This document shows positions 1-10,000 of a stretch of DNA of 64,000 nucleotides, piece by piece (the stretch's first letter is position 1; each line of letters begins with the position of its first letter). The position numbers and the translations under genes are program-made. The notes beneath the pieces are model-generated. The model was given only the letters and a program-made list of their open reading frames with translations, was not told where the DNA came from and ran no database searches. The DNA lies in contig NZ_CP084561.1 of assembly GCF_021789315.1 (NCBI RefSeq), forward strand, positions 3,720,001 through 3,784,000, given 5' to 3'. This DNA is from Arthrobacter sp. FW305-BF8. Lineage in GTDB: Bacteria; Actinomycetota; Actinomycetes; Actinomycetales; Micrococcaceae.

Positions 1-41
1 CCGACCCGGACCGTGAGCGCCTCAGCCGCAGGGAGAAGGCA

Positions 42-653
42 TTGCTCTTCCTGAACTCCCGCCGTCGGAGATTCTGGGCGGTTTTCACACTCATCGTCAG
101 TTGGTTCTTGCTCGAGATCCTCTTCGATCGGTCCCCAGTTTTCCCGCTCAGCCTGGTCCCCAACCTCTTCCTCTACGGAGGCGGCGCGCTCCTTGTGGTC
201 CTCTGGACGAACGGTGCCATCCTGAACCAACCCGCCCCTCTGCCCGTGGGCATCATGCGGAACACCGCAACGACGCGGTTCATGAACGAGGAAACGTGGG
301 AGACAGACTTGTCTCGCACCCAGGCCCAGGACGCGTTGGTCCGGCTCTTTCAGCAGCCCGGCACCGAGGCGCGCGTCATTGGCAAGACCGTCTGGGTGCA
401 GCTCGGCAAGGAATGGCACGCCGAGGAGTGGTGGCACCGAGACGCAGCCCCGCACATGAAACGCACGCCGCCGGTCCACTTCTTCCTCAACCCCACCGGC
501 TCGGGGACAGCCATCACCGCCTTCAGCCAGGACCGCAGGCTTGCCGGGATGCACGACGTCGTCCGCCTCTCGGACGAGATGAGCGCCACCGCTGTGAAGC
601 TGGCCCGGGACGCAACCGAGAGACCGGACGACGACGAGGGCCGGGAGCGGTAA
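42..653 (+). CDS. Hypothetical two-helix membrane protein
   Basis: I do not recognise this protein (203 residues). Two hydrophobic helices (about residues 11-28 and 43-61) are followed by a soluble domain of about 140 residues containing a tryptophan-rich patch (Trp118, 125, 130 and 131). The chosen start is a TTG preceded at a good distance by AGGGAG. The frame stays open to the left edge of the window, so the true start could lie further upstream and the gene may be partial here. It converges on the phosphodiesterase-like gene to its right. The tail is charged and rich in Asp, Glu and Arg. No function can be inferred. Confidence 0.6.
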   Translation: MLFLNSRRRRFWAVFTLIVSWFLLEILFDRSPVFPLSLVPNLFLYGGGALLVVLWTNGAILNQPAPLPVGIMRNTATTRFMNEETWETDLSRTQAQDALVRLFQQPGTEARVIGKTVWVQLGKEWHAEEWWHRDAAPHMKRTPPVHFFLNPTGSGTAITAFSQDRRLAGMHDVVRLSDEMSATAVKLARDATERPDDDEGRER

Positions 654-694
654 GCGCCCGGCCCCCACCTCCGGACGCGGCCGGAAAAGACGAA

Positions 695-1534
695 TTACTT
701 GCTCAGGAACCTGTCCAGCGCGGGAAGGTCGTCGGTGTTGATGTGGTCGACGCCGGCGTCACGAAGTTCGGTCCACATCGCGTCGCGCGCAGCCCCGGCC
801 TGGTCCGGCGTCGCCCAGAACCGCACCCGGTACCCCTGGGCATGTGCCGTCGCCACATACGCTCGCAGCTTGGCACGCTCGGCCTCCGGCATCGGCCCGA
901 CACCCTCCCACGTAAACAACTTGGTCCAGTTGTCGCTGACCAGCGGCATCAGCGCGGCAGGCATCCCCGTCGCCAGATCCGCCGAGCGGCCGTCATAGAA
1001 ACCGAACCGCTTGGGCGCAGCCTGCATCGTCGCCAGCGGGCGGTTGCCGCTGATGACGGCGGTGACCGGGCCGGTGGAAACCTCGCCGTTGGCGTAGCGC
1101 GTCATCAGCGCAGGGTGCTCCGCCAGTTCCTTTTCCATGGCCGCATAGGTCATCTCGCCGTCGCTCTTAATATCGATCAGCAGCTGCAGGCTGCCGTCCC
1201 AGCCCGGGTACACGCTGTGGCCCTGCTGCCGTACGAGCTTGTCGAGCGGGTCCAGGTAGAGGCTTTCGAGGGTGACGCCGGCCCGCGCATCCGCGAGGTC
1301 GTGCGCCACGCGCAGCTCGCCATCCACCAGCCAGACGTCCGCCTCCACACTCGTGAACCCATGTTCCAGCGCGTCCAGCAGCGGCCGGTCGTGTTCGTAG
1401 TCGTTGTGCGCGTGCGCTGCGGCATGCGGCTCCCCCAGTACGACGGCGGCATCCGGCGCCGCGGTGGACGGGGCGGCGATTCCGGCGAGCGCCGTTAGGG
1501 CGACGAGTGCGGTGACGGTGCTTTTGAGCAGCAC
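695..1534 (-). CDS. Secreted PI-PLC/GDPD-superfamily phosphodiesterase-like protein
   Basis: This 279-residue protein has a Sec signal peptide (hydrophobic to about residue 20, AxA-type site near 26), so it should act outside the membrane. HAHNDY (41-46), EADVW (64-68) and the following HD pair fit the TIM-barrel active site of the PI-PLC/glycerophosphodiester phosphodiesterase superfamily, in the uncharacterised branch that carries HAHNDY instead of the usual HRG. The expected activity is metal-dependent phosphodiester cleavage of a lipid head group; the substrate is unknown. The start is GTG with AAGGAG six bases upstream. It is monocistronic and separated from the next minus-strand gene by 32-bp repeats. 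Confidence 0.8.
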   Translation of the reverse strand: MLLKSTVTALVALTALAGIAAPSTAAPDAAVVLGEPHAAAHAHNDYEHDRPLLDALEHGFTSVEADVWLVDGELRVAHDLADARAGVTLESLYLDPLDKLVRQQGHSVYPGWDGSLQLLIDIKSDGEMTYAAMEKELAEHPALMTRYANGEVSTGPVTAVISGNRPLATMQAAPKRFGFYDGRSADLATGMPAALMPLVSDNWTKLFTWEGVGPMPEAERAKLRAYVATAHAQGYRVRFWATPDQAGAARDAMWTELRDAGVDHINTDDLPALDRFLSK

Positions 1535-1689
1535 AGGGTTCTCCTTCAGTGCGGTTGGGGACGCCGCCGCGTTTCGCGGATTGGGAACGTCCGACGGCGT
1601 GCCCCACCACCCTGCCCGCCCGCAGCTAACGCTTGCCCACGCTCACCTGACGCCGCGGTGAACAGGACATGTCGTGCGCCGCGGTTGGC

Positions 1690-1775
1690 AACTGATAAGG
1701 CGTTGGGGGAAAACCGGCAGGAACTGATAAAGGGTTGGGGGGAACCGGCAGGAAGTGAGAGAGGGTCCCGCTGGG
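1690..1775. repeat. 32-bp repeat array, locus A (2.7 units)
   Basis: Units of 32, 31 and about 23 bp start at 1690, 1722 and 1753. Each begins (A)ACTGATAA or AAGTGAGA, followed by a G-rich middle and ACCGGCAGG. This is a diverged member of the 32-bp family found at five other loci here. It ends exactly at the stop codon of the permease gene. Confidence 0.7.
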
Positions 1776-3758
1776 CTAGCCGACGTGGATGCCGGGGCGG
1801 CGGGCGGGGTCGGGCTCGTTTTCGCGGATGATCTCGCGGACCACGGGGGCGGTGTCGCCGCGGCCCAGGAGCAGGTAGCGCATCAGGTGGGCCAGCGGGT
1901 TGCCCTCGGCCCATTCGAAGTACGCGTGCGGCCGGACTCCGGTGGCCTCGTGCAGGGCCAGCAGGATCGCGGCGATGGCGTTGGGCGCGGCCGGGCTGTT
2001 CGCGCGGAGGACCCGGTGCCCGGCCACCTCGACGCCCCGGACCTCGAGCACCTCGCTGAAACCCGACGGGTCCGTGACGTCGATCTCCAGGAACATTACG
2101 TCGGCTGTGCCGGGCACCGGGTTGTTCTCCCGCTGCGCGGCTTCCTTCTCCGCGTACTCCTTGGCGTCCCTGGCCTGCGGGCGGTTGGCGATGATGTTGA
2201 TCCGCCCGTCGTAGTCAATGGTGTCCGTGACGAAGCGGCGCGCGGCCTCGTCGAACTCGATCCGGTCCACCCGGAGCTCGGTGGTCCGCGAGACACGGGA
2301 CACCAGCGACACCACCACGATGCCCAGGATGAAGAACCCGGAGATCGCCAGGCCGTCCGGCTTCTCGATCACGTTTTCCACGAGGGCGTAGAGCAGCACG
2401 AGTGTCAGGACGGTGAAGCCGACGGCGGCCCCGCGCTTCTTCTTGCGCGCGGCAGAGATGCTCACGGCCACCGCGCCGGAGACCATCATGAACAGGATCC
2501 CGGTGGCGTAGGCACCGGCCTGGGCATTGACGTCGGCCTTGAAACCGATGGTGATGAGGATGCTGATGGCCGTGTACACCAGGACCACGGGCCGCACCGC
2601 GCGGGACCAGTCGGGCGCCATGCCGTAGGAGGGAAGGTACCGGGGCACGATGTTGATCAGCCCGGCCATCGCGGAGGCGCCTGCGAACCACAGGATCAGG
2701 ATGCTGCTGACGTCGTACACGGACCCGAAGCCGTTCCCGAGCCGCTCGTGCGCCAGGTAGGCGAGCGCACGCCCGTTCGCGGGCCCGCCCTCCTGGAACG
2801 CCTCGGCCGGGATCAGCACGGTGGTTACGAAGCTGCTGCCGATCAGGTAGACGCTCATCACCACGGCAGCCGTGGTGAGGAGCTTGCGGGTATTGCGGAT
2901 CCGGTTCTGCAGCGTTTCTTCCGGCGTGGACCCGGAAGCCTTAACCAGGGGCATCATGCTGACGCCGGTTTCGAAGCCGGAGAGGCCCAGCACCAGCAGC
3001 GGGAACGCCAGGACCGCGGGCCCGGCGATGTTGCCAAAACCGCCCCCGAAGGAGCCGAGTGAAGCCATCCAGGCGGCGACGGCACCCGGCTGGGTGACGG
3101 CGTCGTAAATTCCGGTGCCAATGATGACCGCGTTCAGCAACAGAAAGACGCCCACCAACGGAATGGCCACCGCCACCGCCTCGGAGAAGCCCAGCAGGAA
3201 CACCCCGCCCAGGATCAGCAGCATCACCACGGTGATGGGGACGGCCTGTCCTTCCAGGAACGGCGGCAGGTACGGGTTCTCCAGCATGTGCACGGTGGCG
3301 TCGGCGGCGGACAGGGTGATGGTGATGATCCACGACGTCGCCACGAACCCGAGCAGCACCAGCACGAACACCTTGCCGCGCCAGAACGGCAGCAGGTTCT
3401 CCAGCATGGCCACCGACCCCTGCCCGTGCGGGCTCTCGTGCGCCACCCGCCGGTACATCGGCAGCATGCCCAGCAGCGTCAGGGCCACGATCAGCAGCGT
3501 GGCCAGCGGCGACAGGGCCCCCGCGGCGAGCGCGGCGATGCCCGGCAGGTAGGACAGCGTGGAGAAGTAGTCCACGCCGGTCAGGCACATGACCTTCCAC
3601 CAGCTCTGCTGGTGCCCGGTGCCCTCCGCGGATTCCGGCCCCACCGGCTGGTGCACCTTGTGTTCCAGCAGCCAGCGTGCGAACGCACCGCCGGGACCGT
3701 TCTCCCGCTCGGGGTTGGGCACGCTGGCCGGAACGGAGTACTGGGCTGGTGCGGTCAT
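1776..3758 (-). CDS. APC-superfamily permease, probably KimA/KUP-like K+ importer
   Basis: This integral membrane protein of 660 residues has about 12 hydrophobic helices up to residue ~490 and then a soluble cytoplasmic C-terminal domain of ~160 residues. The first membrane segment (GVDYFSTLSYLPG) resembles the SSDALSSVAYG signature of the KimA/KUP branch of the APC superfamily rather than classical amino-acid permeases. It lies back to back with trkH-trkA and just downstream of a KdpF-like small peptide. Potassium import is therefore my preferred reading; databases usually label such proteins simply as amino-acid transporters. The start is ATG with a weak GAAAG Shine-Dalgarno. The substrate is inferred from context, not shown. 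Confidence 0.7.
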   Translation of the reverse strand: MTAPAQYSVPASVPNPERENGPGGAFARWLLEHKVHQPVGPESAEGTGHQQSWWKVMCLTGVDYFSTLSYLPGIAALAAGALSPLATLLIVALTLLGMLPMYRRVAHESPHGQGSVAMLENLLPFWRGKVFVLVLLGFVATSWIITITLSAADATVHMLENPYLPPFLEGQAVPITVVMLLILGGVFLLGFSEAVAVAIPLVGVFLLLNAVIIGTGIYDAVTQPGAVAAWMASLGSFGGGFGNIAGPAVLAFPLLVLGLSGFETGVSMMPLVKASGSTPEETLQNRIRNTRKLLTTAAVVMSVYLIGSSFVTTVLIPAEAFQEGGPANGRALAYLAHERLGNGFGSVYDVSSILILWFAGASAMAGLINIVPRYLPSYGMAPDWSRAVRPVVLVYTAISILITIGFKADVNAQAGAYATGILFMMVSGAVAVSISAARKKKRGAAVGFTVLTLVLLYALVENVIEKPDGLAISGFFILGIVVVSLVSRVSRTTELRVDRIEFDEAARRFVTDTIDYDGRINIIANRPQARDAKEYAEKEAAQRENNPVPGTADVMFLEIDVTDPSGFSEVLEVRGVEVAGHRVLRANSPAAPNAIAAILLALHEATGVRPHAYFEWAEGNPLAHLMRYLLLGRGDTAPVVREIIRENEPDPARRPGIHVG

Positions 3759-3841
3759 GGAGTGTCTTTCTGGTTTTTGGGAAGGTCCGCTGTTGGGCCG
3801 CTGAGAGCGGCGGGAGGTTCGCGGTCAGCGGCTCGAGGGTT

Positions 3842-3873
3842 CCGCCGTCGGACCGCGGGATGCCCGACGGCGG
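3842..3873. terminator. Hairpin between small ORF and permease
   Basis: Perfect 10-bp stem CCGCCGTCGG (3842-3851) and CCGACGGCGG (3864-3873) with a 12-base loop. It lies just after the stop of the 30-residue ORF in the minus-strand transcript. There is no T-run, so attenuation or mRNA processing is as likely as termination. The arm is a 10-mer that recurs elsewhere in the window. Confidence 0.4.
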
Positions 3874-3876
3874 GGG

Positions 3877-3969
3877 CTACTTCGTTGCTCTGATAAGCCG
3901 GTAGATCATGTAACCGGTTGCTCCGATTCCGAGGATCAGCCACAGCAACGGGGCGCTTTGGGTCAGCAT
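3877..3969 (-). CDS. KdpF-like 30-residue membrane peptide
   Basis: This ORF reads ATG to TAG for 30 codons and is too short for normal ORF callers. The peptide is a single hydrophobic helix (residues ~8-24, PLLWLILGIGATGYMIY) followed by a basic end, RLIRATK. The GY-x-x-Y-x-L-I pattern matches the end of KdpF, the accessory subunit that stabilises the KdpABC potassium pump. No kdpABC is present; the next gene downstream (118 bp) is the KimA/KUP-like permease, with trkH divergent upstream. It may be a small subunit of the permease. No convincing Shine-Dalgarno was found, so expression is unproven. Confidence 0.5.
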   Translation of the reverse strand: MLTQSAPLLWLILGIGATGYMIYRLIRATK

Positions 3970-4088
3970 GGCAGGACACGGCCTTGCGTGCTTGAGGTGG
4001 CCACGGGGTCCTTCGATTCACATGGGCAGTTTGCTGATGACCACGGGAGCCTAGCACCGGCCGGAATCCGCAAAGTGCCAAAACCGGC

Positions 4089-4113
4089 GATCTTAACGCT
4101 TTCTTAACGCCTC
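4089..4113. promoter_or_regulatory. Direct-repeat operator, site 1 (TTAACG-N5-TTAACG)
   Basis: TCTTAACGC occurs twice (4091-4099 and 4102-4110), an 11-bp period typical of OmpR/PhoB-family response-regulator sites. It lies between the divergent potassium genes, about 50-70 bp upstream of the trkH start. A 25-bp stretch matches a second site at 15172-15196 (opposite strand) at 23 of 25 positions. Confidence 0.6.
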
Positions 4114-4148
4114 GCGCTTCACACCGGCCCGGGGGAATTCAGCGGTGG

Positions 4149-4154
4149 TAGCGT
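4149..4154 (+). promoter_or_regulatory. -10 box of trkH (TAGCGT)
   Basis: TAGCGT ends seven bases before the ATG at 4162, so transcription would start at or next to the start codon. This is a leaderless arrangement common in actinobacteria. The same hexamer precedes the XRE gene at 14223 at a similar spacing. Confidence 0.45.
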
Positions 4155-4161
4155 GACGCCT

Positions 4162-5598
4162 ATGCGCGACGTTCCTGACCCGAAGGCCCGGCCTGCGGGC
4201 AGGGACGCCAGCCCTCCCGGCAACGGTCCCCTCCACGGCGGCTCCAAAGTCTTCCCGCGCATCCTCAACGTCTTCGCACCCCAGCATCCGGCGCAGGTGA
4301 TCGTGCTCGGGTTCGCTGCCGCCGTCGCCGTCGGGACAGGCCTGCTTATGCTGCCCGTCGCGCGGAACGGCCCCGAGGGTGCACCCTTCCTCGATGCCCT
4401 GTTCACGTCCACGTCCTCGGTGTGCGTCACCGGGCTGATCACCGTGGACACGCCGGTGTACTGGAGCGGCTTCGGCAAGGTGGTGATCATGGTCCTGATC
4501 CAGATCGGCGGGTTCGGGGTCATGTCCTTCGGCACTCTGCTGGGGGTGCTCATGGCCCGCCGGCTGGGCCTGCGGTCACGGCTGTCGGCGGCCGCGGAGA
4601 CCAAGAGCACGGGCTTTGGTGACGTCCGCCGTGTGCTGCTCGGCGTGCTGGCGATCAGCCTCACCGTGGAGATCGTGCTCGCCGGCATCCTGGCAGCGAG
4701 GCTCGTCGCCGGTTACGGCTATGAGCCCGGCCGTGCGCTATGGCACGGCGTCTTCCACGCAGTGTCCTCCTTCAACAACGCCGGGTTCGCGCTGCATACG
4801 GACAACCTCATCGGCTTTGCCGGGGATCCGTGGATCTGCCTGCCCATCGCCGCCGCGGTAATCATCGGAGGCCTCGGCTTCCCGGTTCTGTTCGAACTGC
4901 GCCGGCAGTACCAGCGGCCCATCCACTGGAGCATGAACACCAAGCTGGTCCTGGTAGGCACCGGGGTGCTCCTGGTCAGCGGTACCGTCTTCCTCACCGC
5001 CGTCGAATGGTCCAACCCGGCCACCCTCGGCCGGCTGAACCCCGGTGAGCGCATCCTGGCCGGATTTTTCCAGTCCGTCATCACCCGCACAGCCGGGTTT
5101 AACAGCGTCGACATCGGGCAGATGCACGAGGTGTCCTGGCTGGGCATGGACATCCTGATGTTCATCGGCGGCGGCCCGGCCGGCACCGCGGGCGGCCTGA
5201 AAATCACCACCTTCAGCGTGCTGTTCTTCATCCTGCTGACCGAACTGCAGGGCGGCACGGCCGTGAATATCTTCGGCAAGCGCCTGTCCCGCGCCGTGCA
5301 CCGGCAGGCCATCACCGTGGTGCTCCTGGCCATCGGCCTGGTGGTGGGCTCCACGATGTTCCTGATGATCATCACCGACTTCGGGCAGGAGCGGATCCTG
5401 TTCGAGGTGATCTCCGCGTTCGCCACAGTAGGTCTGTCCACCGGCATCACTGCCGCCATGCCGCCGGCCGGGCAAGTGGTGCTGATCCTGCTCATGTTTG
5501 TCGGCCGCCTCGGCCCGGTGACGCTCGGCGCTGCACTGGCGCTCCGCGAACGCCCGCTCCTCTACGAATACCCGAAGGAAAGGCCCCTCATTGGCTAA
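4162..5598 (+). CDS. trkH: TrkH/KtrB-family potassium channel subunit
   Basis: The pore-forming subunit for K+ uptake, 478 residues, in the plasma membrane. All four selectivity-filter P-loops are visible: TSTSSVCVTG, SSFNNAGF, ITRTAGFN and SAFATVGLSTG, each with its central Gly. The length fits the family. ATG 4162 is preferred because a TAGCGT -10 box sits just upstream (leaderless); an in-frame GTG at 4153 is an alternative. The stop overlaps the start of trkA by 8 bp, so the gated channel and its regulatory ring are co-translated. The direct repeat at 4089-4113 probably controls it. Confidence 0.92.
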   Translation: MRDVPDPKARPAGRDASPPGNGPLHGGSKVFPRILNVFAPQHPAQVIVLGFAAAVAVGTGLLMLPVARNGPEGAPFLDALFTSTSSVCVTGLITVDTPVYWSGFGKVVIMVLIQIGGFGVMSFGTLLGVLMARRLGLRSRLSAAAETKSTGFGDVRRVLLGVLAISLTVEIVLAGILAARLVAGYGYEPGRALWHGVFHAVSSFNNAGFALHTDNLIGFAGDPWICLPIAAAVIIGGLGFPVLFELRRQYQRPIHWSMNTKLVLVGTGVLLVSGTVFLTAVEWSNPATLGRLNPGERILAGFFQSVITRTAGFNSVDIGQMHEVSWLGMDILMFIGGGPAGTAGGLKITTFSVLFFILLTELQGGTAVNIFGKRLSRAVHRQAITVVLLAIGLVVGSTMFLMIITDFGQERILFEVISAFATVGLSTGITAAMPPAGQVVLILLMFVGRLGPVTLGAALALRERPLLYEYPKERPLIG

Positions 5599-6283
5599 GA
5601 ACTTCTTCTCCCGTTCCCCCGAATCCACGGCGCAGGCGGATTCTGTGGTGGTTATCGGACTGGGCCGCTTCGGCGGGTCGCTGGCGCTGGAGCTCGAGGC
5701 GCAGGGCACCGAGGTGCTGGGCATCGACTCCAACGAGGACACCGTCCAGTCCTACAACGGCCGCCTGACCCACGTGGTCCGGGCGGACTCCACCAAGGAG
5801 GAGGTGCTGCGCCAGCTCTCCGTCCACGAGTTCGACCGCGCCGTGGTGGGCATCGGCAGCGACATCGAGGCGAGCATCCTGACGACGTCGCGTCTGCTCA
5901 CCTTCAAGAAGCCGCAGATCTGGGCCAAGGCCATCAGCGAACCGCACGCCGAGATCCTCAACCAGCTCGGCGTGGACCACGTGATCCGGCCAGAGCATGA
6001 CATGGGCAAGCGGGTGGCCCACCTGGTCCGCGGCTCGCTGCTGGACTACGTCGAGTTCGAGGACGACTTCGTGATGATCCGCACCAGCCCGCCCACCGAG
6101 GCCCGCGACCGTCCGCTCGGCGTGCTGGGCCTGCGCGACAAGTACGGCATCACCATCGTGGCAGTCAAGCGCCCCGGCGGCATCTGGGGCCACACCACCG
6201 CGCAGACCGTCCTGTACGACGACGACCAGATCATCGTGCAGGGCAGCAAGACCCAGGCCGAACGGTTCAGCAACCTGCCCTGA
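5591..6283 (+). CDS. trkA: TrkA/KtrA regulatory subunit of K+ uptake
   Basis: A cytoplasmic RCK protein of 230 residues that forms the gating ring on TrkH. The N-terminal Rossmann RCK_N domain shows VIGLGRFGGSLALEL (GxGxxG) and the acidic strand end GIDSN, expected to bind NAD(H) or ATP. The RCK_C half follows residue ~140. Start is TTG with AAGGAAAGG upstream. It overlaps trkH by 8 bp in a two-gene operon. Confidence 0.92.
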   Translation: MAKNFFSRSPESTAQADSVVVIGLGRFGGSLALELEAQGTEVLGIDSNEDTVQSYNGRLTHVVRADSTKEEVLRQLSVHEFDRAVVGIGSDIEASILTTSRLLTFKKPQIWAKAISEPHAEILNQLGVDHVIRPEHDMGKRVAHLVRGSLLDYVEFEDDFVMIRTSPPTEARDRPLGVLGLRDKYGITIVAVKRPGGIWGHTTAQTVLYDDDQIIVQGSKTQAERFSNLP

Positions 6284-6316
6284 CGCATACCGCGTGGCCG
6301 GTTATCGTGTGGCAGC

Positions 6317-6688
6317 CTACCGGGTGGCCGGCGCCTCAATGAAGACCACCTGGCTCAGGCTTCTCACTGGCCTCCGCCGGGCGGCAGGCTTGCCGACGGC
6401 GTTGGCCGGGTTCCCGGCGTCGGACGCCTTTAAGCTGCCGGCACCGTTGGAATGCCCGACGGCGTTGGCCGCCTTACCGGCCGCGACCCGCCGCACGCTG
6501 AGCTGCTCGAGATCCAGCAGCCGGCGCGTGCCGGTCCGGGCGTCGATGATCCAGACAAGGTCGATGTCCCGGAATGTGCTGCTCACGGTCCCGCGGTGAG
6601 CCAGCCGTCCCCGGTGCCAGGCCTCGATCTCGTCGCCTACAGCGAGCTCCGCGCCGGACTTCACTTCAAGCTCCACAACTTCGTTCAC
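6317..6688 (-). CDS. Conserved actinobacterial protein, unknown function
   Basis: This 123-residue soluble protein has a compact first half (residues ~5-65; GDEIEAWHRGRLAHRGTV, DLVWIIDARTGTRRLLD) followed by a low-complexity tail rich in Ala, Gly and Arg. The first half looks like a small beta-barrel of the kind seen in short uncharacterised Micrococcaceae proteins. The reading frame extends further upstream, but GTG 6688 has a very strong GGAGGGGG Shine-Dalgarno and removes an implausible leader of ~75 residues. It converges with trkA, 33 bp apart. No function is assigned. Confidence 0.7.
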   Translation of the reverse strand: MNEVVELEVKSGAELAVGDEIEAWHRGRLAHRGTVSSTFRDIDLVWIIDARTGTRRLLDLEQLSVRRVAAGKAANAVGHSNGAGSLKASDAGNPANAVGKPAARRRPVRSLSQVVFIEAPATR

Positions 6689-7074
6689 AGCCGGTCCCCC
6701 TCCATCAGAATGTTGATGGGACCAGCCTGCACCAGGTTGTTTTCTAAGACGTTTCGAGTTGATGATGAGCTCGTGTCGTGTCCAGTGCCGCGGAGCTGCC
6801 GGGCAAGGTAACAGTTCCCGAGGGCACCGTGGTTCCATTTTCAGGAAAATGCGCCCTTTCTTGATGCAAAACTGTGGAATTCTTGCGTTTTGATTTGCAG
6901 TTGGGCTATCCATTACAAGCCGCGGAAATAGACAGGCCTTAGCCGCCTTGTCAGCTCATTACACCCTATTTTTCCACTCGGTTTATATACTTCTATTCGC
7001 GGGTTACACTAAGTCGTTCTTTGACAATTGAATGGCGCAGCCGTACCGCTGCCGTACCCGTGGGGGGATGGAAA
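6689..7074. other. Non-coding AT-rich upstream region
   Basis: About 390 bp separating two divergent genes. It is clearly richer in A and T than the rest of the window, especially 6890-7030, and presumably holds the promoters of both. I see no repeat array or credible gene in it. Confidence 0.4.
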
Positions 7075-10000
7075 ATGCTCGCTAGGAGCAGGCGATTCCG
7101 CATGAGAATCGCAATATTGTTATCGGTGTTTTCGGCACTCATAGTTACGGGGTTAACGCCGGCGGCCGCAGTAGAGGTCGGAGGCGACGCCACTGCCTCC
7201 ATCAGCGGAAAAATCACCGCCGACCTCTCTGGGGACAGCCAAGGGAACATGGGCGTTCACGTGACCAACGCCGAAACTTCTGAATATGTCACCAGCGGCT
7301 ACGCAGATGCGGACGGCAATTACAGTGCCGGAAATCTTCCTGCAGGCTCGTACAAGCTTCAGTTCTTTGACTACGGCCGCCACAACCTCGGACAGTGGTA
7401 CGGCGGCACCGCGGGTCAGGAAGGCGCCACGGTTGTGGTGCTCGCCGCTGGCCAGCAACTCACCGGGATTGATGTAACTCTCGCCAAGGGCGCGACCATC
7501 AGCGGTCACGTAGAAGCCTCCGCTGGAGTTGACCTCAGCGGCACTGAGGTCAGGGTCCATACTGCGGACGGCATGTCAACGCCGGGGTATGCGGCTGTGG
7601 CGGAGGATGGCAGCTACAAGGTCTATGGCCTTCCCGCGGGATCCTACAAAGTCCAGCTCGGCGGATACGGCTCGGGAGCACTGGACCAGTGGTACGGGGG
7701 CGCCGATTCTTTTGAGGCCGCCACCCCGCTGACGCTTACTGCGGGCCAGGATGCCACAGGAATCGATGCCAGCCTGGTCAAGGCGGCCACAATCAGCGGA
7801 CGCGTCAGCGCACCCGAAGGCGTCGACCTCAGCGCCGTGACAGTCGCGGTTCACGAAGCCGACCGCATCTCCTACACCGGGTACGACTGGGTCAGGCCGG
7901 ACGGCACCTTCAAGGTCACGGGTCTCCGCGCGGGAACCTACAAGCTGCAGTTCCAGGGAAGTAACTCCGGGGCACTGGACCAGTGGCACGCAGAAGCCGA
8001 CTCCATTGAAACTGCCACGGCAATTACCCTCGCCGCGGGCCAGGACCTCACCGGCATCGATGCCGCCCTGGTGAAGGGGGCGACAATTAGCGGCCAGGCC
8101 ACCGTACCGGCGGGCACCGAGATTAGTTCCGTAAGTGTCCTGGTGAGCCAGGCGGATAACATGTACTACTTCAACAGGTACGCGTCTGTGGGCCAGGACG
8201 GCAGCTACAAGGTCACCGGCCTTCCTGCAGGAACCTACAAGGTTCAGTTCCAGGGGAACGACTCCGGCGCACTGGACCAGTGGTACGCCAATGCGGAATC
8301 GGCCGAGACCGCAACACCTGTAAGTGTCACTGCAAACCAGGATCTGGCCGGAATCGACGCGACACTGGTCAAGGCCGCAACGATCGGCGGCAAGATCACC
8401 GCGCCAGCAGGGGTCAACCTCAGTGACGTAAGTGTCAGGGTCCACGGGACTGACGGCATGCCGATCGCCGCATCCGTCTCGGTCAACGCAGACGGCAGCT
8501 ATCGGATCGGAGGCCTGGCGGCGGGCAGTTACAAACTTCAGTTCGAGACGGGCAACTCGGGCGCTCTGGAGCAGTGGTATTCCGGTGCTGGCACCTTTGA
8601 GACCGCCACCGTGTTGGCACTCGAAACAGGCCAGGACCTCACCGGAATTGACGCGGCCCTGGTCAAGGGTGGATCCATCAGCGGATCGGTCACTGCACCC
8701 GCGGGCGTCGATCCGACGTCGCTGCGCGCGTACGTGTACCCGTCAGAGAACCAGTACCGTAGCTGGTCTGCCAGAGTAATGGCCGACGGCAGCTACACTG
8801 TCCTCGGGCTCGCCGCAGGTAGCTACAAGGTCGAGTTTTCGGGCTACAACACGGGAACCCTGACACAGTGGCACGCCGGGGCCTCGTCATACGAAACAGC
8901 GACCCCCGTTGCACTTTCCGCCGGCCAGGACGTTACTGCCATCGACGCCGACCTCGTAATTGGCGCCTCCATTACCGGCCGCGTTAGCGCGCCCGCGGGA
9001 GTCGACGTGGCCCGGGTGCAGGCTTACGTGTTCCCGGAAAGCACGGACTGGAACTGGTTGGCACAAGTCGACCTTGGCGCCGACGGCTCGTACAAGTTCA
9101 GCGGACTTCCTGCCGGCCCGTACAAGATACGGTTCACTGCGGGCAGCTCCGGCGCCCTGGACGTATGGTACGGCGGCGCGGCGACGTCAGCCGGCGCTAC
9201 CGTCATTGCGCTCACAGACGGCCAAGCTAAGTCGAATGTCGACGCCACTCTCACAAAGGGCGCATCCATCAGCGGCAAGATGTCGGGAGCTCCCGGCGTC
9301 GACATTTCCGCAGTCAACGTGGAACTGTACAACGTTGATAATTTCCGCGCGTACCCGGTTAATGCAGATGTCCGCCCGGACGGAAGTTTCTCACTGGTCG
9401 GGCTCCAGGCCGGCAACTACAAGATCCGCTACTACGGGTTTGACTCTGGCGCTCTGGAGCAATGGCACGAAAATGCCACCAGCATGGAGTCCGCCACTGC
9501 TGTGGCACTTGCCCCAGGGCAGGACGTGACAGGGATCAAAGCCTCGCTCGCCAAGGGCGCCTCCATCAGTGGCACCGTGAAGGCACCTGACGGTGTCAGC
9601 CTGACATCGACGTATGTACGGGCCATCTCCGAGACAGAGCCGAACGGACCGAGTGCAAACGTGCGCACCGACGGGATCTACAAGCTGCGCGGCCTCCCGG
9701 CCGGAACCTACAAACTGCAGTTCTACGGCTACGGCTCGGGGGCCTTGGAAGAGTGGTACCAGGATGCCCGGACCTCCGCTGAAGCAACTCCAGTAACAGT
9801 AACGGCGGGCCAGGATCTCACAGGCATCGACGCGACTTTGGCCAAGGGCGCCAGCATCAGCGGCAAGGTCACGCTCCCTGAAGGCGTTCCCGCCTACTCG
9901 GTGTACGTCAGCCTTTACCAGGGCGGCGAGTTGATGCCTCTGAGCACCACCTCGCTCAATGACTACGACGGCTCCTATTCTTTCCGCGGGCTTGCTGCGG

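Noticed and set aside
1755..3062. 435-codon plus-strand frame opposite the APC permease
   Set aside because: Its His/Asp/Gly-rich composition is the usual antisense shadow of a GC-rich membrane protein gene; the minus-strand frame has clear helices and motifs.
3759..4161. Possible c-di-AMP riboswitch in front of the potassium genes
   Set aside because: I could not find the conserved core of the ydaO-type motif on either strand; only the direct repeat and one hairpin are evident.
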